NCBI GenBank assembly: GCA_009760855.2
Contig: WPIO01000285.1
Location: 22,501 to 86,500 of the forward strand
Length of the DNA: 64,000 nt
Origin: Cristatella mucedo
Taxonomy: Eukaryota; Bryozoa; Phylactolaemata; Cristatellidae
Direction: 5' to 3'
A model generated the notes under the pieces. The model ran no database searches, had not been told where the DNA came from, and saw only the letters and a program-made list of their open reading frames with translations. Below are positions 43,970 to 54,902 of the stretch, piece after piece (position 1 is the stretch's first letter; every line of letters starts with the position of its first letter). The position numbers were made by a program, and so were the translations under genes.

Positions 43970-44890
43970 ACAACAAACGGCTAAACTAGGCGAATGTTGT
44001 CTGAATGGTGAGTGCTTCAGTGTGAAGCGTGCAATTTGAACTACTCCCTTCCAATAAGAGAATTACAATATGCAAAGTGATCTCACCAGGATTTGCCGTC
44101 CAAACTCGTCAGACTCGTTGTGCACGGTTTTCTGACTTGTGTGGAAGCTGTCTGGCCAACGCGTCGCAGCGAGTCTGACTAGGAATAATAAGCCTAGCCA
44201 GGTGTGAAAAGCAGCCAGGTGAAGATGGTAGCCAGCCTAGAAGTTCTCGCGGTGGCTACCCGTACTTTAGTGCTTCACATTTCCCATCTTCTACGTACTG
44301 CTGCTGCTGCTGCTTTCCATTCGCTCATGCTGCTACATTAGGTCTCCTCAAGGTCAAGGGTACGCTCCTTTGGGGGCTCTACGCATAGTTGCCGACGGCG
44401 TGATTCGGGCATTTCATTCCACAAGCCTGATTTTAGCGTTGCCCATTTATTGTCTCAGCGGCCGTTTAGTCCTCTGATTAGGAGGCGACATGATCATCTT
44501 GATCGTATAGTATTCACCAGATTGTTCCGTGGATGATCAAACCACACTTAACATTGATTCAGACGAGTGAACGAAATGATGTAGGCTTTTCTCTTATTCC
44601 CAGTGCCCTACAATTTCTTCGTTTGCTGTGCGTCTGTCAGTCAACAGATGTGCCATTGAAGCACGAACTGTGCGAGTTCTGCACCGGCTTCAGTAGAGCA
44701 GTCGCAGCCATGTCACGAGGAGCCAGAGAATGCAAAGGAATGCAGTATTCCACCAAACTGACGCCGTAGCCATCTTTAGCTGAAGCCGGACGTGCACACC
44801 TGGAGCACCTGTACATACCATGAGGATTAAGAGATTTGGTCACCTTTGGATCCTGGCTCCGTACGTTCAGTGAGCCTGCGAAATATCAAA
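43970..44890. other. Intergenic stretch, nothing recognised
   Basis: Mixed DNA with a short ctg run (44297-44313). Small open frames only. Confidence 0.35.
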
Positions 44891-44898
44891 TAGCCTCT

Positions 44899-45141
<243 letters not shown>

Positions 45142-45278
45142 CCTTTGCCTGTGTGATTCTAACATTGTCTCGGGCATTAAAGCTTTCACACCCTACTGAC
45201 AATCTGACGTGTAATACCAGCGTCAGCACTAGTGCTGACAGCCAAGAAAACACCGGCCCGGCGTCTGCGTTAGATTAC

Positions 45279-45640
45279 CTGCGGGTACCGATGCACAGGT
45301 GAATTCCCTTCGCTTGTTTACGAAGCGAGCTGCCAACATGGCTGACTGAGGTAAGGTGGCCACAATCGGGTCGCTTTGTGTTTGTAGGCAATCGCTGCCT
45401 TGGCAGCACTTTGATCCAGCTGTCGAGGCGATAGCGATGGATGGTGCGTGGCGTTCCACTCGCTGCTCCGAGAGTGTGGACAGACGGCTTCTTCGCGATA
45501 GTCGGCAGAAGCCACGACGGCGGCTGTTTGCAGGACACCCTCGCTTTGGCTTGAGCCGAAGTTCGGTCAGCGTTGGCGTCGTCGTCTAAGCTGTCGATAG
45601 ATTCGCTCCGTTCGGCAGTTCCAGCCACAATACCTTGCCT
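45279..45640 (-). CDS. Possible coding exon, unidentified gene
   Basis: The minus-strand frame reads AGTAERSESIDSLDDDANA, then SCKQPPSWLLPTIAKKPS, TIHRYRLDSWIKVLPRQR and GIHLCIGTR, ending at a good donor (cgcag|gtaatc, exon end 45279). A TGA lies about five codons upstream of the first listed residue and no ATG intervenes, so this would have to be an internal exon with an acceptor near 45640 (cctctgaag|g is a candidate). Composition is balanced and not repetitive. No domain is recognised. Confidence 0.3.
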
Positions 45641-45649
45641 TCAGAGGCG

Positions 45650-46300
45650 AAAACTAGCTTGAGCTATGTGCACCAGTCAACCCCTACTAAAGTGAAACCA
45701 GCCTCGAACGCCACCTGGGAAAACCCGGAAAGACCCACCACCCACCCCCCCCCCCGGTGAGGGTGGCGCGGTATGGTCTCTACTGGGTGCGTGCGGGTTC
45801 ACCTCGGTTTAACAACAACTCAACGGAGGCGACCATTTGTAAAATACTCGGGCTCATAGGTCAAATACTTTCTCTAGCCGCAAGCATCGTGCCAGTTGCT
45901 GATTAACCTGGTTGACCTGGCCAACATCTGATCTGAGTGCCAATGTCCTGGAATGCAGCCAACGACTTTGTTCTTCGCTTTGTCTTTACGGTTCGATGGC
46001 TCATCATCGTGGCTTGCGTCGCTGACAGAAGTTGTAGCTGAGTTCAGAAGTGCATAGCTACCACTGTCGACCGGAGCATCCATTCTATAGCTTGCGTGGG
46101 CTTTCTAGATTCGACTTGACCTACCAGACGACGATCACTATCCGGTACAATGTAACGCATTGCTGCGAGCCTAACCTTGGCTCACATTTGGAGTGTAATC
46201 TTGCGTAGAACAGGTACGCACGACCACAGCCTCTCACTAAATTGTCTCCTAACGCGTGTCTCCCTTCATGCTCTCTTCGTAAATCTGCGCTAGCTCGTAG
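45650..46300. other. Intergenic stretch, nothing recognised
   Basis: A C run lies at 45746-45755. No supported exon. Confidence 0.3.
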
Positions 46301-46839
46301 CTAGGAGGTGAAGAGGGCGTTCGCACGACGTCGCACCAGGGTAGGACGCTACCGCGACGTCGCCAAGGCTGCTCATCCCGCTGCCAATCCCGCCGTAAAC
46401 CAGGAGCCCGGCCGGCAGACGATGCCGCTCACCCCACCGCGGGCCGCGGAGCCCAGAGGACGGTTTGTGCGGATCCAGCAGTTCGTCGTGGCAGCTCGTC
46501 GGCCGCTGTGCAGTCACCTGCTACGAGTCGCACGTCTACACGTCGCCTGGGCTCGTGGAGAGCTGTCTCGCGCGACATTTCGAGCGTCGCTCGATCTCCG
46601 ACGCCCCTCGGTAGGGAGACGCCACCGTGTTGGGCTCCACTTGTTCGCTACTGATTCGAGCTTGTTGCTGAGCAGATGCTACGTGGCAAGTGGAAGCGGG
46701 CTCGCTGGAGATGCGAGTAGACACGCCCACAGTTGTTTTCCCGGACGCGACTGGAGGTCGGCAGTCGTGCAGATTGAAAGCAGTCGATTGCCTCTCATTT
46801 CGCTCGCCTCGCCTTCTCTACTTCCCCCTCAGGCTATCC

Positions 46840-47095
46840 CTCTCTCCCTCCCTCCCTCCCTCTCGCTCGCTTGCTCTCATTCTCGATCTCTCGTTCTCTC
46901 TCCGCCTGGCTCTCATTCTCGATCTCTTTCTTTGACTCTCTGTCTGGCTCTCATTCTCGATCTATCGATTTTTCTATCGACCTATCGAATCGATCGTATC
47001 GAATCGATCTATCTCCGTCTTCTTTCTTTCTCCTGCTTTTTCTAAATCGCCAGCTCTTACCGTCGTCGCTCGCCCCTTCTCAGTCTATCGATTTA
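46840..47095. promoter_or_regulatory. Repeats and clustered ATCGAT words upstream of K3
   Basis: Units of ggctctcattctcgatct recur near 46870, 46910 and 46945. They pass into a cluster of tatcga/atcgat words at 46957-47013, with another at 47086. The palindromic ATCGAT cluster lies 300-450 bases before the K3 start codon. A leader or promoter role is inferred from position. Confidence 0.4.
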
Positions 47096-47406
47096 CAAGA
47101 TTCTTTTCCCGCTCTTGCGCTCTTGCCAAGCTACCCAAGCCTCTTCGTCTCTCTAGCTGGGCTGGCGTCAAGGCCGTCCGAACCTACAGCGTCGTGGCCT
47201 TCGAAAGTCACACAACTGACCAAGTTCGCAGGTCGCCTCCAAAGCCTAGCGAGAAGTGCTGCGCCGCGGCCATCCGTGCATGGTGCTATGGTTAGTACCG
47301 TTAGTTCAGCTGAGGAGCGTTCCGTTTCAGACGGAGCGCAAGCCGTAGCTCCTCTTGTCATCGCGAAGTCGACCAGCAGGTCAAGGTCGAGCGCTTCGGC
47401 GGCGAG

Positions 47407-50400
47407 ATGGCCACAAATGACCGACTGCTCTTCGAAACGAAGACGACATCGGATGACTACCGCGGCGAATTCCTCTCGGGGAGCGACAGCGAGCTCGCCG
47501 CTAGCCGCTCGTCGTCGAATGGCGGCGGCCTGGCAGAAACCGGAAGCCGATGCCAATGCGTCTCCAGCTGCGGCAGGGTCGCCGATTCGCTCAGCATCTC
47601 GACGAGAAAGGACCGTCATATTCGGGTCGCATGCGATAATCCCTCGGAGCGTCGACGAGCACTCGAGTACGCCCTAGGCTGGACTGGTCGCGCGGCTAGC
47701 GAACTTCCCAGGACAGCTGCACCCATTGAATCCACTCAATCCATGGAACTCGACGAACATGGCTCTGATGATTCGAAATCTATGGAGTTGGCATCCGACC
47801 GTTCTAGAAGCTCGAGCACTTCAAATTCCTCAAGATTTCAAAGTCCCAAGGAGTGGGACAGTGTCGCTAAAAGTCCTACGGAGTGCGACAGTGCCGATAA
47901 AAGTCTTACGGAGTGCGACACTGCCGATAAAAGTCTTACGGAGTGGGATAGAGCCGATACAAGCCCTACGGAGTGCGACAGTGCCGATACAAGTCTTACG
48001 GAGTGGGACAGAGCCGATACAAGTCCTAGGGAGTGCGACAGTGCTGCTAAATGTCCTTCGGAGTGGGACAGTGCAGATATAAGTCCTATGGAGTGCGACA
48101 GTGCCTCTAAAAGTCCTACGGAGTGCAATAGTGCCTCTAAAAGTCCTACGGAGTGCGACAGTGCCGATAAAAGTCCTATGGAGTGCGACAGTACTGCTAA
48201 AAGTCCTTCGGAGTGCGACAGTGCCTCTAAAAGTCCTACGGAGTGCGACAGTGCCGATAGAAGTCCTACGGAGTGTGACAGTGCCGATAAAAGTCTTGTG
48301 GCGTGGGACAATGCCGATAACAGGAACTGCTTCGAAGAAGCTGACGCGGGCGAGAAAATTCACACGTTCGATCGCGCCAGGTTGCCATCGACGCTTGTCT
48401 TCGAGTCAGGGGTAGAGGACAGGTCAAGGGTAGAGGAGTGGCTTAATGGCTCGACCAGTAGCGGCGCTGAGCCGCAACAGACGTTTCCCACTTACGAAGA
48501 AGAAATCGAAGCCGATACGGAGGGCCCGTTTCCGGTGCCTACGTCATCGGTCGCTGTAGAACTTGCAGCAGACGACTATGACGACGAGGACGCTATACAG
48601 ACTTTAAAATCCGGCAGTTCGTCGCAGTTCACCACCCCTGTGCGCTGCTCAGAGCCTGCGCTTTCGTCGACATGCGTGAAGGGCTCTGGGAATGTTTTCG
48701 AAGTGTCGCTTGGCAGTATCACAGAGCGCAGCAGCGGCTTCAATGCTGAACACCGTTTATCGACAGATTACTGCCCGCGGCAGTACGCGAAAGCCGAGCA
48801 CTCTGCGTACCTAGTGACCCCTGACTTCTGGGCATCCCGGGTCGACGTTGAGAATGCGCATTCAGCGACGGCCGTCTTCAGCCTATGCAAAATGCTGGGG
48901 CGCAGCAATTTTGCCTCCACCTATCTCGCTCGAGTATCCAGCGGCCGAGGGGTTTTTGAGCAAACCCGTTTTGTCGTCATTAAAGAGGTAAGAGAGACAG
49001 CGATCTGAGTCTTTGCAGCTTTGAGCTTTGGTCTTTTCTATTGATTTGGAGTGCTCGCCAGTCAGGAGTGGCATTTGCATATAACTTGCGAAATGCCACT
49101 ACTGTATTTTAGTTGAACGACTATGCTTCGTTTAATTGGCTGGAGTACGCTATTCCAAAGTCGTTCCCGCATCCCAACATACCAACAATGATTGGTGTCG
49201 GCTCGCTGTCGAGTAACTTCGTCATCATACAAAAATATGTGCCAGGTAAACGAACTTCTTTTGCATGGCTAGAAAAATAAGCTGCCATTTTTCTAAGCAA
49301 GCATGCTACGGCATTAAGCCGTGAGAAAACCTAATACTCTAGCTGTTCTCAAGCGTCCGAAAAAAACTCAATGAGATGCATTGACAGCCTTCGGTTTGAA
49401 TTGGTGTACTCCAAGCGATTGTGCGCAGGCAGGTCGACAGAAAGAAAAAAAGTAGCAATAGCGAAGCCCTCGAAGACGCAAGCGCACGCCAGATAACCCT
49501 CTCGCCACCAAAATGTGACGCGGTAATAAGTATGCAGCGAGAGCAAAGCTAGCGAACATTCAACGTTTTTGTGCTGAAATTTCAAAGAATCTTGCTCTGG
49601 CGCGTACAGAATTCTATTGACTACGTCGAAAGGAAGCTAAGGCTGAAATTGCCTCTGTCCATTGACAAGTCGAGTACCAGGCGAGACCGCGGAGCACAAG
49701 CTGACGCTTTGAGAGCCTGTCAGCACAGCGAGGTCTTGCTCGACGGGGAGGCTTGCTCGAGCCTCTTTTTTGCAGCCGAAGAGGCAGCGAACGAAGTGGC
49801 ATTCACACGTTTAGACGAAAGTGCGACATAGATTTGAGCTATGGCACTGTTTCAGATCTGGTGCCCGAAAATGCTCAGCTTACGTGTGAGTCCTCGTGTA
49901 GCTAATTTTTCTCGCAAATCATCGCTACAGCATTCATCTTATAATTCTCCAAACACCAATTATTAATTAATAGTAGAGACAATTCATCTCAAGTAATTAC
50001 GCTCTCTCTCTCGCCTTGTGATAGTCCGCTTAACTCCGCCAGCATTATTTAAGTCAGGCAAACGTCGTCTTGTGGTCTGACGTCTGCCCCTTCTCGTCGG
50101 TTGGTCAAGATGGGAGCCGTTTCCGCGAACGTGAGCCGAGTATATAAAGCACGCGCCCAGAGTATCCGGTATTTGCCGCCAGCTCGGTCGCTGAACGTCG
50201 GTCGTTGAAGGTCGGACTCTGCACGACGCACCTTCTGCGATCGAGCTCGTGCCGAGTGCGGCTTTAGTCAGGCCGAGCTGCACAGAATCGACGCGCAGCT
50301 CGTGTCCGTGCTGTGTCACCTCGGATCCGTCGGCGTCGTTCATCACGACATCAAGCCAGAGAACATCGTGCTGAAGCGGTGCTGCAGAGGCTGCGCATTT

Positions 50401-51692
50401 CAGCTGCTCACGGGAGCTGGATAGGCATTGCGGCTAGCGATAACCCGACGCGACGCCGTGTGGTGCGGCCGCCGCTCGGCACTGACGCGCTATAGCACCG
50501 CTTTCTAGGGAAGGTGAAGGTCTCGAGTGCGCTCTCACCGACTTCGGCTTGTGCGAGCGCCTAGGCGACGGCAAAGATACGCGCTGCATGGACACATTCG
50601 TCAACTCCTACGCCTACATGGCTCCCGAGTGCAGCCTCATTGCCAGTGCTCGCCCCGAGTCAGGTGAGCTAGCTAGTTTCACTTCTTTGAATACGTGTCC
50701 TCTCTCGCCAGATCACGCGCTACTCGAATCAGATCGCATGCCGCGCTCGAAGCGCTTCGCGGAAGCAGCGGCTCATTTCCCACGGACCGCGTGGTCTACT
50801 GAATGGAGGCGTAAAATGCGCCACGCGAAAAGCAGCAGCAGCAGAAAGTGGCGGAAAGTAGCTTTGAAAAAGGCATCCTGCCGCTGAGGCAAGGCATCAT
50901 GTAAACACCAAAAAGTGAAATCACTCTCCTCCTATGTTGATCTTGGATTAAACAAATTAACTTTGCTGCAAATCGTCCCGGCCCTACTTATTACTATCTG
51001 GCCTGGCGGCTTATTATTTCTTTCGTAATAATAATAAAAATAATAGCTAATTTAAAAGCCTCTTTTGTATAGCGACGGGAGAGCCTTTACGGCTATCACC
51101 ACTGCTTGCAGCGGCAATAAAGAAACGCCCACCGCATAGGATTCGAACGCACGAACTCGGAACCGAGGTCGTGAAAAGCAACCGCCTTACCTAGTGTGCC
51201 ATCGTGGCTTTCAGTGCTTCAGATCATGTTCTCTTCTTTGCTTGTGACTTCATTTCTGTTGAAATGTCTGCAAAAGCTCGGCGCTGAACTTTTCGATTCA
51301 ATTTCATGGTTTTCAGGTTACTGCGACAAGTCGGATGTATGGAGCGTTGCTGCAATCCTACTCATGCTGCATATTATGCGAATGCCTTGGCGTGACTATG
51401 AGGAGAATGATGAATCTATTGTGTATAAGGTTCGTTTTGGTCTTGATTGCATTGCATTGGCTGCGTTCTGCTAAAATCTGCCGTTTCATGTCTCAAGTGT
51501 CGTCCAGCTTTTTTGTTTCCTGTTTTGTTCCAGCTTCAGAACGAGCCGGGGTTTCTACGAACCCGAGCCGAGCAGTTGCTGAAACCCGACCTATGGACAG
51601 AGCTGATTGTCGAAATGTTGTGTCCTAAACCGGAAAATCTCCCCTATCCTAGATCTCTGTTGAGCAAGCTGGAGCAAATGAATCTAGCGTGA
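47407..51692 (+). CDS. K3: divergent protein kinase with N-terminal decapeptide repeats
   Basis: Seven exons: 47407-48987, 49113-49245, 49832-49885, 50246-50378, 50509-50663, 51317-51429 and 51534-51692 (TGA). They total 2328 bases, giving 775 residues, with all junctions in frame. ATG 47407 has purine at -3 and G at +4; an in-frame TGA lies at 47311. Residues 146-305 are 16 decapeptides (SPTECDSADK type). The kinase domain starts near 490: loop GRSNFASTY (498-) lacks the usual second and third glycines. Lys526, FPHPNI, HHD (622-624, Arg replaced by His), KPEN, DFG (645-647), APE (672-674) and KSDVWSV are present. Catalytic Asp and Lys remain, so activity is possible but uncertain. Intron phases match K1/K2, with an extra phase-1 intron at 49886-50245. 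The C-terminus is short, without LPDF motifs. Intron 5 holds a SINE-A. The 54-base exon 3 is small but aligns with K1/K2. Confidence 0.85.
47842..48321 (+). repeat. 30-bp coding minisatellite, 16 units
   Basis: Sixteen directly adjacent 30-base units encode ten residues each, variants of S-P-T-E-C-D-S-A-D-K with W/C, S/R and A/T alternatives. Each unit is acidic with one Cys or Trp. Because 30 is divisible by three, gain or loss of units keeps the frame. Open frames on the minus strand here are shadows. Confidence 0.97.
51040..51213 (-). mobile_element. SINE-A in K3 intron 5
   Basis: Reverse-complemented family member: the end (agctaatttaaaagcctctt), body (gagcctttacggctatcacc) and head (ccttacctagtgtgccatcg) are all readable. 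It is inserted in antisense orientation about 100 bases before the exon 6 acceptor. Part of it was copied along with exon 6 in the downstream duplication. Confidence 0.85.
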
Positions 51693-52245
51693 GCTACGCT
51701 TGATGCACAGGAGTAGCAAAAGCGTCCACCACGGCACAAGCGCCAGCTGCGGCCACCTGACAGAGCCTCGGTCTGACATCGGTCGGCTGCTGCTTAGGTT
51801 CCTTCTCATACATCTTATGCACGAGATGCCTCGCTGCGAGCAGCGAGGTTCCTCTGTGCTCGCAAGTGCATCGCCAAAGGTATGCTTCCTTTGCAGCAAA
51901 TGTAAAGCGCCTACAACAGGACAGGTGAAGCTTCCGGTTAGCACTAAGCCAATTAGTATGCATGGTTTCTGTCCGCTTTTTTCCAAGTCCATATCTAATC
52001 TGCCCTCGTGACTCGTACAGTTTCAGTGCTTTGCTGTGCTTCGGATTATGCATAAGTGCTCTCTGCTAAATACGGATAAGAAAACGAACCGAGGTCAAAG
52101 CGATTTCGCGCTGTGACCCCGCTGTGGCGCTGTGTTAGTTTGGTAAAGATCGTTGGTACGTTGGTTCAGTTCGTCGCATACGTCGCTCTCTGGATTTCGA
52201 GAATTCTTTGCTTCGCAATACAACTCCTAGCACAAAGCTTAAGTT
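51693..52245. other. K3 3' flank with a short L2-tail trace
   Basis: No clear AATAAA was found after the K3 stop. A word matching the LINE 3' end (tttgcagcaaatgtaaagcg) occurs at about 51891-51910, without the rest of the hairpin. No exon is supported. Confidence 0.35.
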
Positions 52246-52249
52246 TTAC

Positions 52250-52332
52250 TTCACGAAAGTTTGACCTGACAGGACGCCATTTGCTCGTGCTTCTTACAGC
52301 CATCAAACTAGAAGTGCGTGGCGACGCATTTT
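52250..52332 (+). repeat. Duplicated block Y, copy 1
   Basis: Contains tcacgaaagtttgacctgac and agccatcaaactagaagtgc. It recurs at 52780-52866 with a few substitutions, in the same direction. Together with block X (51110-51384 and 52495-52768) it outlines a partial tandem duplication. Confidence 0.85.
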
Positions 52333-52404
52333 CCAGGCCGTTCGTTAATGCCTGCCCTGCACGAAGCCATTTCGCTGGTCTGGCTCAGTGGTTAAGGTGC
52401 TCGA

Positions 52405-52480
52405 CCCAAGGTCAAGGCTTTCCCAAGGTCAAGGCTTTCCCAAGGTCAAGGCTCGCCCAAGGTCAATGGCCAAGGTCAAT
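52405..52480 (+). repeat. Tandem AAGGTCA-containing repeat
   Basis: Five ccaaggtcaa or similar words occur at roughly 17-base then shorter spacing (unit near aaggtcaaggctttccc). AAGGTCA matches the extended half-site of monomer-binding nuclear receptors (established), but the array may simply be a minisatellite. Confidence 0.7.
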
Positions 52481-52484
52481 GTGT

Positions 52485-52597
52485 GCAAACTGTTTGCAGC
52501 GGCAATAAAGGATCGCTCACCGCAGGATTCGAACCCACGACCTCGGAACCGAGGTCGTGAAAAGCAACCGCCTTACCAAGTGTGCCATCGTGGCTTT
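52485..52597 (-). mobile_element. SINE-A partial copy inside the duplicated block
   Basis: Head and B-box part only (gattcgaacccacgacctcg, then ccttaccaagtgtgccatcg). Its junction with following K3 intron sequence is the same as in intron 5, so it was duplicated, not independently inserted. Confidence 0.8.
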
Positions 52598-52768
52598 CAA
52601 TGCTTCAGATCATGTTCTCTTCTTTGCTTGTGACTTCATTTCTGTTTGAAATGTCTGCAAAAAATCGGTGCTGAACTTTTCGATTCAATTTCATGGTTTT
52701 CAGGTTACTGTGACAAATCGGATGTATGGAGCGTCGCTGCAATCCTACTCATGCTGCATGTGTTTAAG
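52598..52768 (+). pseudogene. Duplicated K3 exon 6 with in-frame deletion
   Basis: Intron sequence (cagatcatgttctcttcttt and onward) and the acceptor ttttcag match K3 intron 5. The exon copy 52704-52768 encodes [17 protein letters not shown], then HVFK and a gt donor. It is 65 bases, 48 fewer than the original 113, so phase 1-to-0 is kept. In the shared part the only coding changes I see (tgc/tgt, aag/aaa, gtt/gtc) are synonymous. No copy of the last exon follows. It could be a relic or an alternative downstream exon. Confidence 0.75.
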
Positions 52769-52779
52769 GTTGGTTTTTT

Positions 52780-52866
52780 TTTCACGAAGGTTTGACCTGA
52801 CAGGACGCTATTTGCTCGTGCTTCTTACAGCCATCAAACTAGAAGTGCGCGGCGACGGCTTTTTCC
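52780..52866 (+). repeat. Duplicated block Y, copy 2
   Basis: Near-copy of 52250-52332 (tcacgaaggtttgacctgac, agccatcaaactagaagtgc). It follows the shortened exon copy directly, showing that the second duplication unit lost the interval between exon 6 and block Y. Confidence 0.85.
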
Positions 52867-52867
52867 A

Positions 52868-52898
52868 TGTGTGTGTGTGTGTGTGTGTGTGTGTATCT

Positions 52899-52958
<60 letters not shown>

Positions 52959-52959
52959 G

Positions 52960-52990
<31 letters not shown>

Positions 52991-53036
52991 GTATATATAT
53001 ATATATATACACAGACATATATACACACAGACATAT

Positions 53037-53088
<52 letters not shown>

Positions 53089-53199
53089 ATACACACACAC
53101 ATATATATATATACACATACATATATACATATATATGTATATATGTGTATAAATAAATATATATATGTGTGTGTGTATGTGTATGTGTATGTCTCACCA

Positions 53200-53236
<37 letters not shown>

Positions 53237-53299
53237 GTATGTGTATATGTGAATATATGCATACATGTGTATAAATGTGTATATATATATATATATACG

Positions 53300-53338
<39 letters not shown>

Positions 53339-53345
53339 ATGTATG
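52868..53345. repeat. TG/TA/CA compound microsatellite
   Basis: (tg)n is followed by long (ta)n runs with atac/acac interruptions, about 480 bases. It is self-complementary over much of its length, so prone to cruciform structure. All open frames in it are artefacts. Confidence 0.95.
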
Positions 53346-53349
53346 TGTA

Positions 53350-53402
53350 TGCATATTTCTCTCTCGCTCTCTCTTTCTGTCTCTGTCTCTCTGTCTCTCT
53401 CA

Positions 53403-53477
<75 letters not shown>

Positions 53478-53548
53478 TCTCACTCATTCTCTCTCCCTCT
53501 CTCTCTCTCTTTTTCTCTCTCCCCCTCTCTCTCTCTCTCTCTCTCTAG
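53350..53548. repeat. CT-rich simple repeat
   Basis: (tc)n with minor variants, pyrimidine on the + strand. It lies between the TA-rich repeat and a short unique segment. Confidence 0.95.
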
Positions 53549-53554
53549 CTCTTG

Positions 53555-54165
53555 GCTAAATCCTTCTGTTCTTTTTAGGAAACGAGAACATAGCGCGCGA
53601 AACATTAGTGTTTTGAGACGCACACTTTTTCCTTCGCTGCGTTCATTATCGACTGCCCTTCAAAGCTAGCTTTTGGCACACCTCAACTAAGACGACTCCG
53701 AATTACAAGTTTGCTATTTTATGAACGCCAGCCTGAATGGGAATGAGCTAGAGCAGCAATGTTCCCCATATGCAGCTGCTGCAGACTTCCGACTCGCACG
53801 CTCCGACTCGCACGCGTCGCACGCTTTCTGACAAGCACGCTTTCTGACACTGAGCACTCGCAGCGAGACGGCTGCACGCACGAGGTTGCGTAAGTGGCAG
53901 AGTGGAAGGTAGCAGTGAACGCCGCCGACGGACCTCGCCGCCGAATCGTCTTAAATCTGCTCAAGGAAAATATCGTAACACATGTAGAAAACGATTAGAA
54001 GGCAGAGAGAATTGGCGGGGGGGGTTGGCTATCTCCATGCTGACGAACGACTCCGCGCGAGGCGCCGCCGCGTCGGCTTCCGTCGCGCGGCACCGCCGCT
54101 TCGTCAACGCATGCGCGCGCGCACGCGCCGCTGCTGGCACCTTACAACCGTCGCTGTGCTTGCTG
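53555..54165. other. Unique segment between CT and GA tracts
   Basis: Contains a run of tccgactcgcacg / tttctgacaagcacg short repeats at 53788-53850 and GC-rich DNA. No supported exon. Confidence 0.3.
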
Positions 54166-54171
54166 GCTGCA

Positions 54172-54549
54172 AAAAGAGAGAGAGAAGAGAGAGAAGGTTA
54201 GGGGGGCAGATAGAGAAAGAGAGAAGAAAAAGAAATATTGAGAGGAAGAAGGAGAGGAGATAGGCAGACAGGCAGAGAAAGAGAGAGAGAGAGAGAACAG
54301 AGAGAACAGAGAGAAAGGGAGACAGAGAGAAAGAGACACACAGAGCGAGAGAGACAGTGACAGGCAGAGAGAGGCAAAGAGAGACAGAGAGAGAGAGAGG
54401 GAGGAGAGAGACAGACAGACCGAATGAGAAAGAAAGAGAAAGGAGAGGGAGAGAGAGAGGGAGGAAGATGAGAGACAGACAGACAGAAAGAGAAAGAGAG
54501 AGACAGGGAGAGAGAGGGAGAGAGAGAGGAGAAAGACAGACAGACAGAA

Positions 54550-54580
<31 letters not shown>

Positions 54581-54852
54581 AAGGAAGGCACAGAGAGATC
54601 GAGAGAGAGAGATCGAGAGAGAGAGGAAGGGAGGAGAGACACAGACAGACAGACAGATAGAGAGACAGAGAGAGAGAAGAGAGAGAGAGAGGGAGGAGAG
54701 ACAGACAGACAGATAGCAACAGGAGACAGAGAAAGAGAAGAGAGAGAAGAGAGAGAGAGAAGAGAGAGAGAGAGAGGAGAGATACGACAGAACAGAGAAG
54801 AGAGAAGAGAGAGATATGAGTCCAACAAAGAGCAGGAGAGAGAGAGAGAGAG

Positions 54853-54902
<50 letters not shown>

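Noticed and set aside
46308-47045. 245-codon frame upstream of K3
   Set aside because: Ends in CT-rich repeat, has no kinase-related sequence, and no in-frame join to the K3 exon was found.
47830-48363. 177- and 157-codon minus-strand frames
   Set aside because: Shadows of the 30-bp coding repeat, whose plus-strand frame continues into a real kinase domain.
52839-53354. Tyr/Ile-rich frames on both strands
   Set aside because: Translation of TA/TG/CA repeats.
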